From contig JADZCM010000017.1 in assembly GCA_020851555.1 (NCBI GenBank), positions 62,001 through 126,000 on the forward strand: a stretch of 64,000 bases of DNA. The letters are read 5' to 3'. The position numbers and the translations under genes were made by a program. The DNA comes from Bryobacterales bacterium (lineage in GTDB: Bacteria > Acidobacteriota > Terriglobia > Bryobacterales > Bryobacteraceae). The notes below the pieces were generated by a model. The model was not told where the DNA came from and did no database searches. It was given only the letters and a program-made list of their open reading frames with translations. The first letter of the stretch is position 1. The number at the start of each line of letters is the position of its first letter. Below, piece by piece: positions 27,201 through 35,023 of this stretch.

Positions 27201-27830
27201 CACCGAAGGGGCGTTGATCTCCACCCAATCCCGGCCCGAAGCGGACCTCGAAATGGACAGCGCCACGCCGTCGAGCATCATGCCGAAGTGGTTGGCCGTG
27301 CCGCCGGCGATCCTGAAGTTCCCGCCCGTCCCGTCCACCTCGGGAGTGATGGAGGCCAGATCGAACGGGCTCCTTACTCCGCCGCTCACGACCACCGGCA
27401 GTTGATCCACCAGCGTGTTGCTTACCTGCGAGGACACGCGCGCGCTGTCGGTCATCAACATCTGCACGTTCGCGGTGACTTCGACGGTCTGCGAGGTCGC
27501 GCCGACCTCCAACTGCACGTCCACGCGCAGCGTGCTGCCTCCGGTCACGACGACGTTGTCTCGAACGTGCGCCCTGAAGCCCTGGCTTTCAACCCTGACC
27601 TGATAGGCGCCAACCGGCAGGGAGGGCACCGTGAAGTCCCCCGATGACGTGGTGCTTACCTTGAAACTGTTATTCGTGCTGATGTGTGTTGCCGTCACCT
27701 GCGCGCCGGGCACCACCGCACCCGTCGGGTCGGTCACGGTGCCCGTGATCACGCCGCGGTCGGTTTGCGCCAGCGCCATGCCGGCCCACAACAGAAGACA
27801 TAGAAACCCTGAAATGTGTCGACTACGCAT
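24300..27830 (-). CDS. TonB-dependent receptor with carboxypeptidase-regulatory-like domain (Oar type)
   Basis: A 1176-residue outer-membrane receptor. After a signal peptide (ending near ALAQ) comes a CarboxypepD_reg domain (GVITGTVTDPTGAVVPGAQV, residues about 25-105), then a plug domain (LVDQLPVVVSGG) and a very long beta-barrel ending in an aromatic residue (MALKLTW). This layout is the hallmark of the large Oar-like receptors abundant in Acidobacteriota. It probably imports oligosaccharides or sugar acids for the two enolase-family enzymes encoded downstream. The ATG at 27830 has GAGGAGG 6 bases upstream; a TTG two codons earlier is less likely. Confidence 0.93.
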   Translation of the reverse strand: MRSRHISGFLCLLLWAGMALAQTDRGVITGTVTDPTGAVVPGAQVTATHISTNNSFKVSTTSSGDFTVPSLPVGAYQVRVESQGFRAHVRDNVVVTGGSTLRVDVQLEVGATSQTVEVTANVQMLMTDSARVSSQVSNTLVDQLPVVVSGGVRSPFDLASITPEVDGTGGNFRIAGGTANHFGMMLDGVALSISRSASGRDWVEINAPSVETITEFSVESGGFRAEFGQASGGSVSFVSKSGTNSFHGSAYEFLRNQALDARGFFNAKKPVYKQNNFGATAGGPVWLPKIYNGRDKTFFFFSYEGFRNRVGATATPYSIPPPEFFTGDLRNFVDASGKMYQIYDPGSQRLQGSTYVRDPFVNNQIPQARFDSMSKAIIGFAQPLLKPNVPGLVPGTSGYTRNNYISYGTSISPQNKYNIKIDQVLTTNHRVSFSFGRTRDYDDYGPEGAPGLPKPLSGNPGYNRSDVYRVSWDYTLSPTWLNRFYGGVNRWRQNHGSYATYKDAPQSDGIPTTSVGWKEKGICIPNYPDCNANFPQVGFSNSEFTGWGVAAPNGSDNNVLELKDDMTKSSGSHTFKWGYMYNRTDYNGFGLQNIAGNMTFNRLSTSIPLNTNQATGGGSAFAAFLLGYVSNYSLDTPRYINAQWRYHASYFQDDWRVTRRLTLNLGLRYEFTLPQRVGGDQYSELDLAKPNPGADGIPGALIFAGNGPGRENTRTLTPTWWGAIGPRLGFSYALDSKTVLRGSFARSFGPVKSPANSTHNLGFVVRLTNNDTSQGLSPLWILKDGAPAWEMPPKIDPSVGNGQNAPYGNGIVGSKPSDEVTVTFNIQRQLSNNTVLEAGYKGMGVGKILSSLLAYDQIAYMYLPANLDPFTASGRTILNSRIGSATAAAAGIKAPFAAFSTLWGTGDTVRQALRPFPQYSGIDTYNGSGDRLGHHTYHSMMLKFEKRYSAGLTFQASYVFSKALGDVDGGAMDHYNRRLEKTIESIDQTHSVKVSYVYELPFGAGRKFVNHGVASKIIGGWRASASHMYVSGTPMSLGTTISFPLFAAGGNRPTISTYDGWRGAISGEKFDPAKDSFLQPASWFGAQPDNRFGNMTRYNPKLRSLPVYGEDISVARSIGIKEGIKLEYRCEAFNLLNRTRFGSLSGGNSLQNANFGLWRTQANSPRRLQMALKLTW

Positions 27831-27851
27831 TCCCAACCTCCTCTGGGGGAG

Positions 27852-27857
27852 ATTATA
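27852..27857 (-). promoter_or_regulatory. Predicted -10 element (TATAAT) of the TonB receptor gene
   Basis: TATAAT on the minus strand, 21 bases before the ATG at 27830. The ribosome site GAGGAGG lies right after the expected transcription start, giving a very short leader. Confidence 0.5.
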
Positions 27858-27892
27858 TGGCAGCAGTTTGAAATTAACAACCGGTACTTATA

Positions 27893-28456
27893 TTAATGTA
27901 TGTTAAGTCTAACTCCAGGTTTCAAGTGACGCCAAATCAAAGAGATAGGGAGTCCGACCACGTTGAAGTAACACCCTTCGATCCGGTCGATGAACTTGGA
28001 GGCCAAACCCTGTATCGCGTAGGCGCCGGCTTTGTCCAACGGTTCACCACTGGCAGCGTATGCGGTGATCTCGTCCTCGGACAAGGCCAGGAATCTTACA
28101 CGGGTGGTTTCCGCATCCACCAGCACCCGGCCGGAGGTGCGGAGGCAGATGCCGGTGATCACCTCGTGCTCGCGTCCCGACAGCAGGCGCAACATCCGGA
28201 CGGCGTCCGCGGCATCCGAGGGTTTCCCCAGTACATGCTCGTCCACGACAACTTCCGTATCGGCCCCCAGGATGATTTCGTCAGCTCCGGCATCCACCGC
28301 CATGGCCTTCGCCCGGGCCAGCCTGCGCACGTAAGCCGGCGGCGTTTCGCCGTCGCGGCGCCGTTCATCGATCTCCGCCGGCCTGCAAACGAACTCGATC
28401 CCGGCATTGGCCAGGATCTCGCGGCGGCGGGGAGAATGCGAAGCGAGAACCAGCAT
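27893..28456 (-). CDS. maf: Maf-family nucleoside triphosphate pyrophosphatase
   Basis: A 187-residue Maf/YhdE protein that hydrolyses non-canonical or excess dTTP/UTP-type nucleotides to monophosphates. The N-terminal LVLASHSPRRREIL loop and ILGADTEVVVD, LLSGREHEVITGI, and GEPLDKAGAYAIQG are all conserved. ATG 28456 is the natural start; the frame is open upstream but would read into the divergent dciA promoter. The genes are 33 bases apart and their -10 elements overlap. Confidence 0.93.
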   Translation of the reverse strand: MLVLASHSPRRREILANAGIEFVCRPAEIDERRRDGETPPAYVRRLARAKAMAVDAGADEIILGADTEVVVDEHVLGKPSDAADAVRMLRLLSGREHEVITGICLRTSGRVLVDAETTRVRFLALSEDEITAYAASGEPLDKAGAYAIQGLASKFIDRIEGCYFNVVGLPISLIWRHLKPGVRLNIH

Positions 28457-28462
28457 ACCAGC

Positions 28463-28472
28463 ATGGTACAAT
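28463..28472. promoter_or_regulatory. Overlapping divergent -10 elements for maf and dciA
   Basis: TACAAT on the plus strand (28467-28472) lies 17 bases before the dciA ATG, and TACCAT on the minus strand (28468-28463) lies 6 bases before the maf ATG. The two hexamers share two bases, so polymerase could occupy only one at a time. Confidence 0.4.
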
Positions 28473-28489
28473 GAACCGTTTCTCCCCCC

Positions 28490-28885
28490 ATGGAACGCGC
28501 AGGAAGGCTCCTGTCGAAGCTTAAGATCCCGGCCGGCGCGATGCGTCCCGACGATCTGGCCCGGGCGGCTTGGGCGCCCGCCGTCGGCTCCAAAGTGGCG
28601 GCGCACACGCAGGCGGTCTGGTTCTCGGGCGCGCGCCTGGTGGTGGAGGTGGAGGACGCCATCTGGCAGCGCCAACTGGCCGTGCTTCGCGGCCAGATAC
28701 TCAAGCGGCTCGAGGAGGTCCTCGGCCACCCCCTGGTTGCCGAGATCGAGTTCCGGCTGCGGCCTCGCCGCCGGATGCCCCAACTCGCCGAGACGCCGCG
28801 ATTCAGCCAGGACGAGGCTGACCAGATTCCCGACCCGGTGCTTCGCAGCATCTATAAGCAGCAGCGGCGCAGGAGGTCCGCTTGA
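28490..28885 (+). CDS. dciA: DciA-like (DUF721) replicative helicase loader protein
   Basis: A 131-residue protein with the DUF721 pattern of DciA: WAPAVGSKVAAHTQAVWF followed by LVVEVEDAIWQRQLAVLR. DciA interacts with the DnaB replicative helicase in bacteria lacking DnaC-type loaders. The C-terminus is basic (YKQQRRRRSA) and may contact DNA. It is transcribed away from maf and overlaps gatC by the TTGA of the gatC start. The family link is by motif only. Confidence 0.8.
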   Translation: MERAGRLLSKLKIPAGAMRPDDLARAAWAPAVGSKVAAHTQAVWFSGARLVVEVEDAIWQRQLAVLRGQILKRLEEVLGHPLVAEIEFRLRPRRRMPQLAETPRFSQDEADQIPDPVLRSIYKQQRRRRSA

Positions 28886-29181
28886 AGATCACCGAACAGG
28901 AAGTGCGCTATGTGGCCGACCTGGCCAACCTGCGGCTGACAAATGCGGAAGTCGCTCGCCTCAGGAAGGACATGGACCATATTCTGGAGCACATGGACAA
29001 GCTCAACGAACTGGATACCAGCACGGTCGAACCCATGGCGCAGGTGCTTTACGACGCGGGGGAAACCGCTGCGCTGCGTGACGACAGCGAACGTCCGACC
29101 TTGTCCAACGAGGCGGCTCTGGCGAACGCCCCCGTGTCGGGCGCTGGCTGTTTCAAGGTGCCGCTGGTGATCGAACGGTAG
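28882..29181 (+). CDS. gatC: Asp-tRNA(Asn)/Glu-tRNA(Gln) amidotransferase subunit C
   Basis: GatC (99 residues) stabilises the GatCAB complex that amidates mischarged Glu-tRNA(Gln) or Asp-tRNA(Asn). VRYVADLANLRLTNAEVARL and HMDKLNELDTSTVEPMAQV are characteristic, as is the ending FKVPLVIER. The start is a TTG with AGGAGG 5 bases upstream, overlapping the dciA stop. gatA follows after 5 bases; gatB is not in the window. Confidence 0.94.
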   Translation: MKITEQEVRYVADLANLRLTNAEVARLRKDMDHILEHMDKLNELDTSTVEPMAQVLYDAGETAALRDDSERPTLSNEAALANAPVSGAGCFKVPLVIER

Positions 29182-29186
29182 CGCAG

Positions 29187-30629
29187 ATGCATCCGGCCTC
29201 CTTGACTGTCCAGCGGGTGAGAGAAGGACTGGCCGCGCGCCGGTTCAGCGCCGTCGAACTCGCCGCCGAAGCCCTGCGGTTCGCCGAAGCCGAGAATCCG
29301 AAAACCAACGCCTACCTTCACTTCTGCCCGGAGCGGGCCCTGGAGGCAGCCCGGCAAGTGGACCAGCGCCTGGCCCGAGGCGAGGATCCGGGCGCTCTGG
29401 GAGGAGTGCCGTTCGCGTTGAAGGACGTCATCCTTACCAAAGGGGTGCGCACCACGGCCGGCTCCCGGTTGCTGGCCCATTTCATCCCTCCTTACGACGC
29501 GACCGCCGTGACACTGCTGGAACAGGCGGGCGCGGTGATCCTGGGGAAGACCAATTGCGACGAGTTCGCCATGGGATCGTCCAATGAGAACTCCGCCTTC
29601 GGACCGGTCAGGAATCCCGTGGCTCTGGATCGCGTGGCAGGCGGGTCCAGCGGGGGCTCGGCGGCGGCGGTGGCGCAGGGCACTGCCGTGGCGGCGCTCG
29701 GCACGGACACGGGCGGCTCCGTCCGCCAGCCCGCATCCTTCTGCGGAGTGGTGGGCGTCACGCCGACCTACGGCCGGGCGTCCCGGTACGGTTTGATCGC
29801 CTTCGCCAGTTCTCTCGATCACGTCGGATTGCTCGCCAGGAACGTGAAAGATGCCGCGGTAACGCTCCAGGTCCTGGCGGGGCGCGATGAGATGGACTCC
29901 ACCACCGCCTTCGCACCGGTCCCCGATTACGCCGGCCGGCTTGACGGCGATGTCCGCGGCGTCCGCGTAGGGCTGCCCAAGGAGTACTTCTCCGGACTGC
30001 CGGGCGAAACCGGCGATCTGATGCAACGCGGTATTCGGGCTCTGGGCCGGCTGGGGTGCCAGGTCAGCGAGATCAGTCTGCCGGTCACGGACTACGCGGT
30101 AGCCTGCTACTACATCATCTGCACGGCGGAGGCGAGTTCCAACCTGGCGCGCTACGACGGGGTCCACTATACGACGCGCTCCAAGGACCCTGAGAATCTC
30201 ATCGACCTGTACCGCAGCACCCGCGGCGAGGGTTTCGGGGCCGAGTGCAAACGCCGGATCATGCTGGGGACGTACGTCCTGAGCGCCGGATACTACGACG
30301 CGTACTACCTGAAAGCTCAGAAGGTGCGGGCGCTCATCGCCCGTGACATCTCACGCGCCTTCGAAGAGGTTGACGTCATCATCGCGCCGGTCTCGCCCTT
30401 TCCCGCCTTCCGGCTCGGGGAGAAGATCGACGACCCGCTGGAGATGTATCTGTCGGATATCTACACGATCACCGCTTCACTGGCCGGCATCCCGTGCATG
30501 AGCGTGCCCTGCGGCCGGACGCCGGCCGGCTTGCCGGTCGGCATGCAGATTCTGGCCAGGCATTTCGACGAAGCCGGGATGCTGAAGCTGGCGCACGCCT
30601 TCGAGCGCGCCGGCGGCGCAGACGCCTGA
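29187..30629 (+). CDS. gatA: Asp-tRNA(Asn)/Glu-tRNA(Gln) amidotransferase subunit A
   Basis: GatA (480 residues) is the amidase that frees ammonia from glutamine for tRNA-dependent amide formation. The amidase-signature triad is present: Lys in GVPFALKDVILT, and the two serines in VAGGSSGGSAAAV and DTGGSVRQPASFCG. Length is normal. It is translationally close to gatC (5-base gap) and is followed by sodB after 66 bases. Confidence 0.97.
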   Translation: MHPASLTVQRVREGLAARRFSAVELAAEALRFAEAENPKTNAYLHFCPERALEAARQVDQRLARGEDPGALGGVPFALKDVILTKGVRTTAGSRLLAHFIPPYDATAVTLLEQAGAVILGKTNCDEFAMGSSNENSAFGPVRNPVALDRVAGGSSGGSAAAVAQGTAVAALGTDTGGSVRQPASFCGVVGVTPTYGRASRYGLIAFASSLDHVGLLARNVKDAAVTLQVLAGRDEMDSTTAFAPVPDYAGRLDGDVRGVRVGLPKEYFSGLPGETGDLMQRGIRALGRLGCQVSEISLPVTDYAVACYYIICTAEASSNLARYDGVHYTTRSKDPENLIDLYRSTRGEGFGAECKRRIMLGTYVLSAGYYDAYYLKAQKVRALIARDISRAFEEVDVIIAPVSPFPAFRLGEKIDDPLEMYLSDIYTITASLAGIPCMSVPCGRTPAGLPVGMQILARHFDEAGMLKLAHAFERAGGADA

Positions 30630-30695
30630 GCCAGTTTACCCGGCGTCAAGAATCCCACGGCCTCCGGCGCGCATCCTTTGCAGTAGGAGACAAGG

Positions 30696-31301
30696 ATGCT
30701 TTTTACACTACCCGACCTGCCTTATCCGGCCGACGCGCTGGAGCCGTACATCGACAAGACGACCATGGAAATCCACCATGGCAAGCACCACGGTGCGTAC
30801 GTGACGAACGTCAACAACGCCCTGGGATCCGTTCCGGAACTGGCCGGCAAGAGCCTGGAAGAACTGCTCCGGAACAACCTCGCCGCTGTCCCCGAAAGCA
30901 TCCGCACGGCTGTGCGTAATAACGGCGGCGGGCACCTGAACCACTCGATGTTCTGGCAGATCATGGGGCCCAAGGCCGGCGGGCAGCCGTCGGGCAAGCT
31001 GGCGGAGGCCATCCGGAGCGCCTTTGGGAGCTTCGACACGTTCAAGGAGAAGCTCACCGCCGCCGGCATGGCCCGCTTCGGTTCCGGCTGGGCGTGGCTG
31101 GTAAAGGACAGCGCCGGCAAACTGGACGTCTATTCCACGGCGAACCAGGACAATCCCTTGATGGAAGGCAAGATCCCGATCATGGGGGTGGACGTCTGGG
31201 AGCACGCCTACTACCTCAAGTACCAGAACCGGCGCGCCGAGTACCTGGCAGCCTGGTGGAACGTGGTCAACTGGAAGGAAGTCGAGAAGAGATTCCTGTA
31301 A
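30696..31301 (+). CDS. sodB: Superoxide dismutase, Fe/Mn family
   Basis: A 201-residue cytoplasmic superoxide dismutase converting superoxide to oxygen and hydrogen peroxide. Metal ligands are seen in [24 protein letters not shown] and [16 protein letters not shown] (His, His, Asp, His). The first motif suits both Fe and Mn enzymes, so the metal is left open. AGGAG precedes the ATG at good spacing. The downstream 286 bases hold only a GC-rich hairpin before the next promoter. Confidence 0.97.
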   Translation: MLFTLPDLPYPADALEPYIDKTTMEIHHGKHHGAYVTNVNNALGSVPELAGKSLEELLRNNLAAVPESIRTAVRNNGGGHLNHSMFWQIMGPKAGGQPSGKLAEAIRSAFGSFDTFKEKLTAAGMARFGSGWAWLVKDSAGKLDVYSTANQDNPLMEGKIPIMGVDVWEHAYYLKYQNRRAEYLAAWWNVVNWKEVEKRFL

Positions 31302-31349
31302 GGGCTCGCCGCCGGCAGCCTCCGGGAGGGCAGGCGGCGGCAACGAGGC

Positions 31350-31371
31350 GGGATCGCCGCGCGGCGGTCCC
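31350..31371. repeat. GC-rich inverted repeat after sodB
   Basis: An 11-base arm beginning GGGATCGCCGC pairs with the directly adjacent GCGGCGGTCCC (one G-T pair), 48 bases after the sodB stop. It may protect or end the sodB message; there is no T run, so a classical terminator is not claimed. The rest of 31302-31587 shows no convincing gene. Confidence 0.45.
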
Positions 31372-31587
31372 GTCCAGCGTCTTCCAGCCGGACCTGCTCG
31401 CCTGAATCCGCACACAAAGGCGCCGGGGCGGCAATGGAACGGGGTACACCCCCCGGCGCCATGGCCTCCCGCACAGACGCCGGCTGGCAGTGTCGCCCCC
31501 TCCGGAGCGGCCCGGAGCCTCCCCGATCACCTTTGGGCCAAGACCGAAGCCTGCGTAAAATAATAGGATGTAAAGGTATTAAGACCC

Positions 31588-31616
31588 TTGACTCTGCTTC
31601 TGAATGAATGCACAAT
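31588..31616 (+). promoter_or_regulatory. Predicted sigma-70 promoter of the small membrane protein gene
   Basis: TTGACT (31588-31593) and CACAAT (31611-31616) are separated by exactly 17 bases. This is the best complete -35/-10 pair seen in the window. The expected leader is about 35 bases, ending in AGGGAGG before ATG 31658. Confidence 0.6.
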
Positions 31617-31657
31617 CTAGATGGGCGCAGGTTCGACCAGTCGCCAGGGAGGCTCCG

Positions 31658-31846
31658 ATGTCCAGTGCACAGGAGCTTTGGATCAACGTGGTGAACGCCG
31701 CGCTGGGAATCGCGGTCCTATCGCTGCTCGTGGCCGCCTGTGCGGCGGTGTTCGCCGAGTTCGTCGTGCGTCACCGCCAACGAGTCCGTTTTCTGTCCGA
31801 AGTCGATCGCGACTTTCGTGACCTGGCTCATCACACCGGCCGCTAG
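31658..31846 (+). CDS. Small single-span membrane protein, unknown function
   Basis: A 62-residue protein with one hydrophobic segment (about residues 10-35, with GIAVLSLLVAACAAVFAEF) and a basic, charged C-terminal tail (VVRHRQRVRFLSEVDRDF). It is supported by a near-consensus promoter and by AGGGAGG five bases before the ATG; an upstream ATG at 31604 would lie within the promoter. No family was recognised. The predicted topology puts the charged tail in the cytoplasm. Confidence 0.6.
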   Translation: MSSAQELWINVVNAALGIAVLSLLVAACAAVFAEFVVRHRQRVRFLSEVDRDFRDLAHHTGR

Positions 31847-31908
31847 CCAGAGGACAATTCCTGGTATTGCGTGGCGCGCTCTCCGGCCACGGGGCCGGTT
31901 GGGCGGCG

Positions 31909-31943
31909 GGGCTGAAGCCGCCGGCTCCGGGCGGCTTCAGCCC
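31909..31943. terminator. Strong bidirectional hairpin between convergent genes
   Basis: A perfect 14-bp stem (arm GGGCTGAAGCCGCC, 31909-31922; partner 31930-31943) with a 7-base loop lies between the small membrane gene and the convergent phosphoesterase, whose stop codon is inside the right arm. No T run is present. The GGGCTGAAGCC core may mark a dispersed REP-like palindrome. Confidence 0.5.
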
Positions 31944-32869
31944 GGCGGGTGAAAACGGGAGGCCAGGTTGGCGGCGGGCCACTCCCGGCTGACTGCCCTG
32001 CTCCAGCCCGTGATGACGACAGCGCCGTCCGGGTGGACACGAACGGCGGTACAGGTTGCGTCGGCGGGATTGTCGCTCTCTATGGACGCAACCTGAGTGT
32101 AGAAATGGATGCCGTCAATCCGCTGGTAGTCCCCGTGGTGGATGTGGCCTTGCATCACCAACGCCACTTTTCCCGAACCGCTGAGGATGCGCCTCACCTC
32201 CACGCGGTTTCCGATGCTCTCCGCGCCGCCCTCATCCAGACGCTGGTGAACGAAGACGACCGTGGGCGCCGAAGCGTTCTTGAGATCCCGGACCAGCCAG
32301 TCGAGTTGCTCGGGTGAGACGTTGGCGTCGCGCCAGTCGTATTCGCCACGGCTGTAAGGGACCATGTCCTTGCGGAAGTTCGCGTCCAGTACAACGAAAT
32401 GGAGTCCGCCCCGGTTGAAGGAATACCACGTGCGCGCGCGCTCGATGCCGGTGTTTTCGATGGCCGATTGAAACTGCGGCTTGGTGATGCTGTCCACGTC
32501 GTGATTCCCCAGAACGTGATAGCGGGGTCCCCGGAATCCGGTGAAGACACTCTCGATGGCGCGCAGATAGCCCAGCGTGCCCGCTTCCGCCGGCCGCTCA
32601 GCCTGGTCCTTGAAGTCGCCCAGCTCGATCAGGAAATCCACCTTTTCGGCGTTCATCAGGCCGACGCAGGCCTGCAGTTTGCCGAGAGCCAGCCTGTAAT
32701 GGCGGCTGTCCGCCGGAGGCCGGTCGGCGTAGTGAAGGTCGGTGACCGCTCCGAAAGTCAAAGGGGCGCCCGCCCCGGGGAGTCTCGTCCCGATGGCGCC
32801 CGCGGCTGCCTGCAAGAAGCAGCGGCGGCTCACCCGCCAGACCGGCCGCGTGCCGTGACGCGTGTCCAT
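31937..32869 (-). CDS. Exported calcineurin-like metallophosphoesterase
   Basis: A 310-residue phosphoesterase with a probable Tat leader (VSRRCFLQAAAGAIG). The dinuclear metal site is seen as TDLHYAD, LIELGDFKDQ, LGNHDVD and, near the C-terminus, MQGHIHHGDY. The substrate may be a phosphomonoester or phosphodiester in the periplasm; the family alone does not tell. It lies 4 bases downstream of pdxA2 on the same strand and is probably co-transcribed with it. Confidence 0.88.
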   Translation of the reverse strand: MDTRHGTRPVWRVSRRCFLQAAAGAIGTRLPGAGAPLTFGAVTDLHYADRPPADSRHYRLALGKLQACVGLMNAEKVDFLIELGDFKDQAERPAEAGTLGYLRAIESVFTGFRGPRYHVLGNHDVDSITKPQFQSAIENTGIERARTWYSFNRGGLHFVVLDANFRKDMVPYSRGEYDWRDANVSPEQLDWLVRDLKNASAPTVVFVHQRLDEGGAESIGNRVEVRRILSGSGKVALVMQGHIHHGDYQRIDGIHFYTQVASIESDNPADATCTAVRVHPDGAVVITGWSRAVSREWPAANLASRFHPPG

Positions 32870-32873
32870 ACCA

Positions 32874-33851
32874 CTATTCCTCGCTTCCGCCGGCCAGTTT
32901 CACGGCCAGCTCCAGTGAGTTGACGAAGCTCCGGGTGGAGGCCTCCCCACGCCAGGCTATATCGAAGGCCGTGCCGTGATCCACGGAAGTGCGGATGATC
33001 GGCAGGCCCAGCGTGACGTTCACGCCGCCCTCAAAGTCCAGCAGCTTCAGCGGAATGTGGCCCTGATCGTGGTACATGCAGACCACTGCGTCGAAGCGGC
33101 TGCGCGCAACCGCCATGTAGAACAGCGTGTCCGGAGGGATGGGCCCTTCGATGTTGATACCTTCCTGCCTCGCCTCAGCCACGGCAGGAGCGATCTGCTC
33201 GATTTCCTCCCTGCCGAAGAGGCCATTCTCCCCCGCATGAGGGTTCAGACCCGCAACGGCGAGGCGCGGATCCGCGCGCAGGCGGCGAACGGCATCCCAG
33301 GTCATCCGGATGACCCGGGCGACGCGCTCCCGCCGGACGCGCCCGATCGCCTCCCGGAGGGAACAGTGGGTGCTGACGTGCGTGACGATCAGCCGGTCCG
33401 AGACCAGCATCAGCGCCGCATCCCGCACCCCGCACTCGGCCGCGACCAGTTCCGTGTGGCCGGTGAAGAACGGATCGGAAAGCTGCGTGGCCTCTTTGTT
33501 CATGGGCAAGGTCACCACAGCGCCGATTTCCCCGCGCAGCGCGGCGCGCGTGGCGGAAACGACGTACGCCCGCGCGGCGGCGCCGGACTTCGCGCTGACC
33601 CGGCCAACCGCAAGATCATCCACGGTCATCAGGCGATGATCGACGACGTGCAAGGCGCCCGCCTTCCAATCGCTCGGGCCGCTGACGGCGGCGAGAGGTA
33701 CGCGGTAACCCAAACGCTCATTGGCGCACGCCAGGACGGCCAGATCTCCGTACACCACCACGGGGTAGCGGAGATCCCCTTCGCGAAACGCTCTCAGCGC
33801 GATTTCGGGCCCCACCCCGCTTGAGTCTCCCATGGTGATGCCGAAGATCAT
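32874..33851 (-). CDS. pdxA2: PdxA-family dehydrogenase, probably 4-phospho-D-threonate/erythronate 3-dehydrogenase (PdxA2)
   Basis: A 325-residue PdxA-family oxidative decarboxylase. ITMGDSSGVGPEI, FFTGHTELVAAECG, GLNPHAGENGLFGREE and MYHDQGHIPLKLL are all conserved, including the zinc-binding histidines. PdxA proper serves vitamin B6 synthesis, but this gene overlaps a DUF1537 sugar-acid kinase by ATGA. That pairing is the known signature of PdxA2, which oxidises 4-phospho-D-threonate or -erythronate to dihydroxyacetone phosphate. The catabolic assignment rests on context; a B6 role is not excluded. Confidence 0.85.
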   Translation of the reverse strand: MIFGITMGDSSGVGPEIALRAFREGDLRYPVVVYGDLAVLACANERLGYRVPLAAVSGPSDWKAGALHVVDHRLMTVDDLAVGRVSAKSGAAARAYVVSATRAALRGEIGAVVTLPMNKEATQLSDPFFTGHTELVAAECGVRDAALMLVSDRLIVTHVSTHCSLREAIGRVRRERVARVIRMTWDAVRRLRADPRLAVAGLNPHAGENGLFGREEIEQIAPAVAEARQEGINIEGPIPPDTLFYMAVARSRFDAVVCMYHDQGHIPLKLLDFEGGVNVTLGLPIIRTSVDHGTAFDIAWRGEASTRSFVNSLELAVKLAGGSEE

Positions 33852-35008
33852 GCCCTGTTCTCCAGACGCTCTTTGATTTGCAGCAAGGTGTCCTCCGCGC
33901 CGAATCCCCCGGCCTTGGTGGCCAGCGCCAGAGGCCGGCCCTCGTATGCCGCCAGCGAGACCGGGACGCCCGGCAGCAACTCCCCCGCGCTCCGGACAGT
34001 CATGATCCCGAGCGCCTTCAGGATGGCCAGCGCCGTGTCACCTCCGAAGATCACCAGGCAATCCGCGCCGCATGCGGCCAGCGCCGCTCGCACCAGAGCG
34101 GCCATCCTGCCGGCGACGCCGGCGGCGTGGCCACCCGGGGTCGCAAACACCGCCCAGGCATGCCCCGCCAGAGCCTGAATCATCGCCCGATCAGGCTGAC
34201 GGCCGAAGTAGCAGGTGGGGATACCGGCGGATTCGGCGCGCCGAACCTGCGCGCGGGAAGCCGGATGCAGGCTGCCGCTTACCACCAGGCACCGGCCCGC
34301 GGACACTTGAGGCGGGTCGTAGCCGCGGCGCAGCGGCAGGCCTGCCGCCCACTCACCCACGAAACCGCCTGTTCCGGCTACGATGCATGGCCGGCCGGAA
34401 GCGTGGATGGCTCGCCCCGTTTCGCGGAGATCGTCTTCGCCGGCGCCGTCACAGACGATGATCGAGCCCGGCGCCGAACTACCCAGGAGCCCGCGAAGCG
34501 CGGCGGCGTCTCCGGCCAGGGAGACCGGCGCGCTGCAACCTGCCTTGAGCAGTGCCGGTATGTTGCCCTCGCGCGAAGGGTTCAGGCGGTCCTCGGCCGT
34601 GGCGGTCTCGGCGAGCGGCTTGCCATCCACGAATAGCTCGCCGCGCACCACCGTCCGCTTCATCCGCGGATAGGCCGGCACGTAGACCAGCGGCCGGCCG
34701 GGAAAGGCGCCGATAAGGGCCTGGAATTCGGCGGGGATGTTGCCGCGCAAAGTCGAATCCGTCTTCTTGTAGAGGTGGGAGACGGAGCCCGCACGGGCGG
34801 CCGCGGCCAGCGCTCCGACGCGCCGTGCGGCTTCGCCGGCCTCGAGGTGCCGGGTTTCCAGGTCCACGACCAGCGCTTCGGCCGTGTCCTCCAGGCCGCG
34901 GCGGGTTGTGACAGACGTAAGAACGCCGCCGGCGGCCAGTTTGCCTCCAACTTCCAGGGCGCCGGTGGCGTCGTCCGCCATGGCCAGGATTTGAAGGGAT
35001 TGAGCCAT
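33848..35008 (-). CDS. Four-carbon acid sugar kinase (DUF1537, DtnK/OtnK-like)
   Basis: A 386-residue kinase of the DUF1537 family that phosphorylates D-threonate, D-erythronate or 3-oxo-tetronate with ATP. The N-terminal substrate domain has MADDATGALEVGGKLA and HLYKKTDSTLRGNIPAEFQAL, and the C-terminal nucleotide domain has CLVVSGSLHPASRAQV and LVIFGGDTALAILKALG. It is the first gene of a three-gene unit with pdxA2 and the phosphoesterase. A TACAAT lies 15 bases upstream of the ATG. The exact sugar acid is not determinable from sequence. Confidence 0.88.
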   Translation of the reverse strand: MAQSLQILAMADDATGALEVGGKLAAGGVLTSVTTRRGLEDTAEALVVDLETRHLEAGEAARRVGALAAAARAGSVSHLYKKTDSTLRGNIPAEFQALIGAFPGRPLVYVPAYPRMKRTVVRGELFVDGKPLAETATAEDRLNPSREGNIPALLKAGCSAPVSLAGDAAALRGLLGSSAPGSIIVCDGAGEDDLRETGRAIHASGRPCIVAGTGGFVGEWAAGLPLRRGYDPPQVSAGRCLVVSGSLHPASRAQVRRAESAGIPTCYFGRQPDRAMIQALAGHAWAVFATPGGHAAGVAGRMAALVRAALAACGADCLVIFGGDTALAILKALGIMTVRSAGELLPGVPVSLAAYEGRPLALATKAGGFGAEDTLLQIKERLENRA

Positions 35009-35023
35009 GCTCCCAGACCATTC

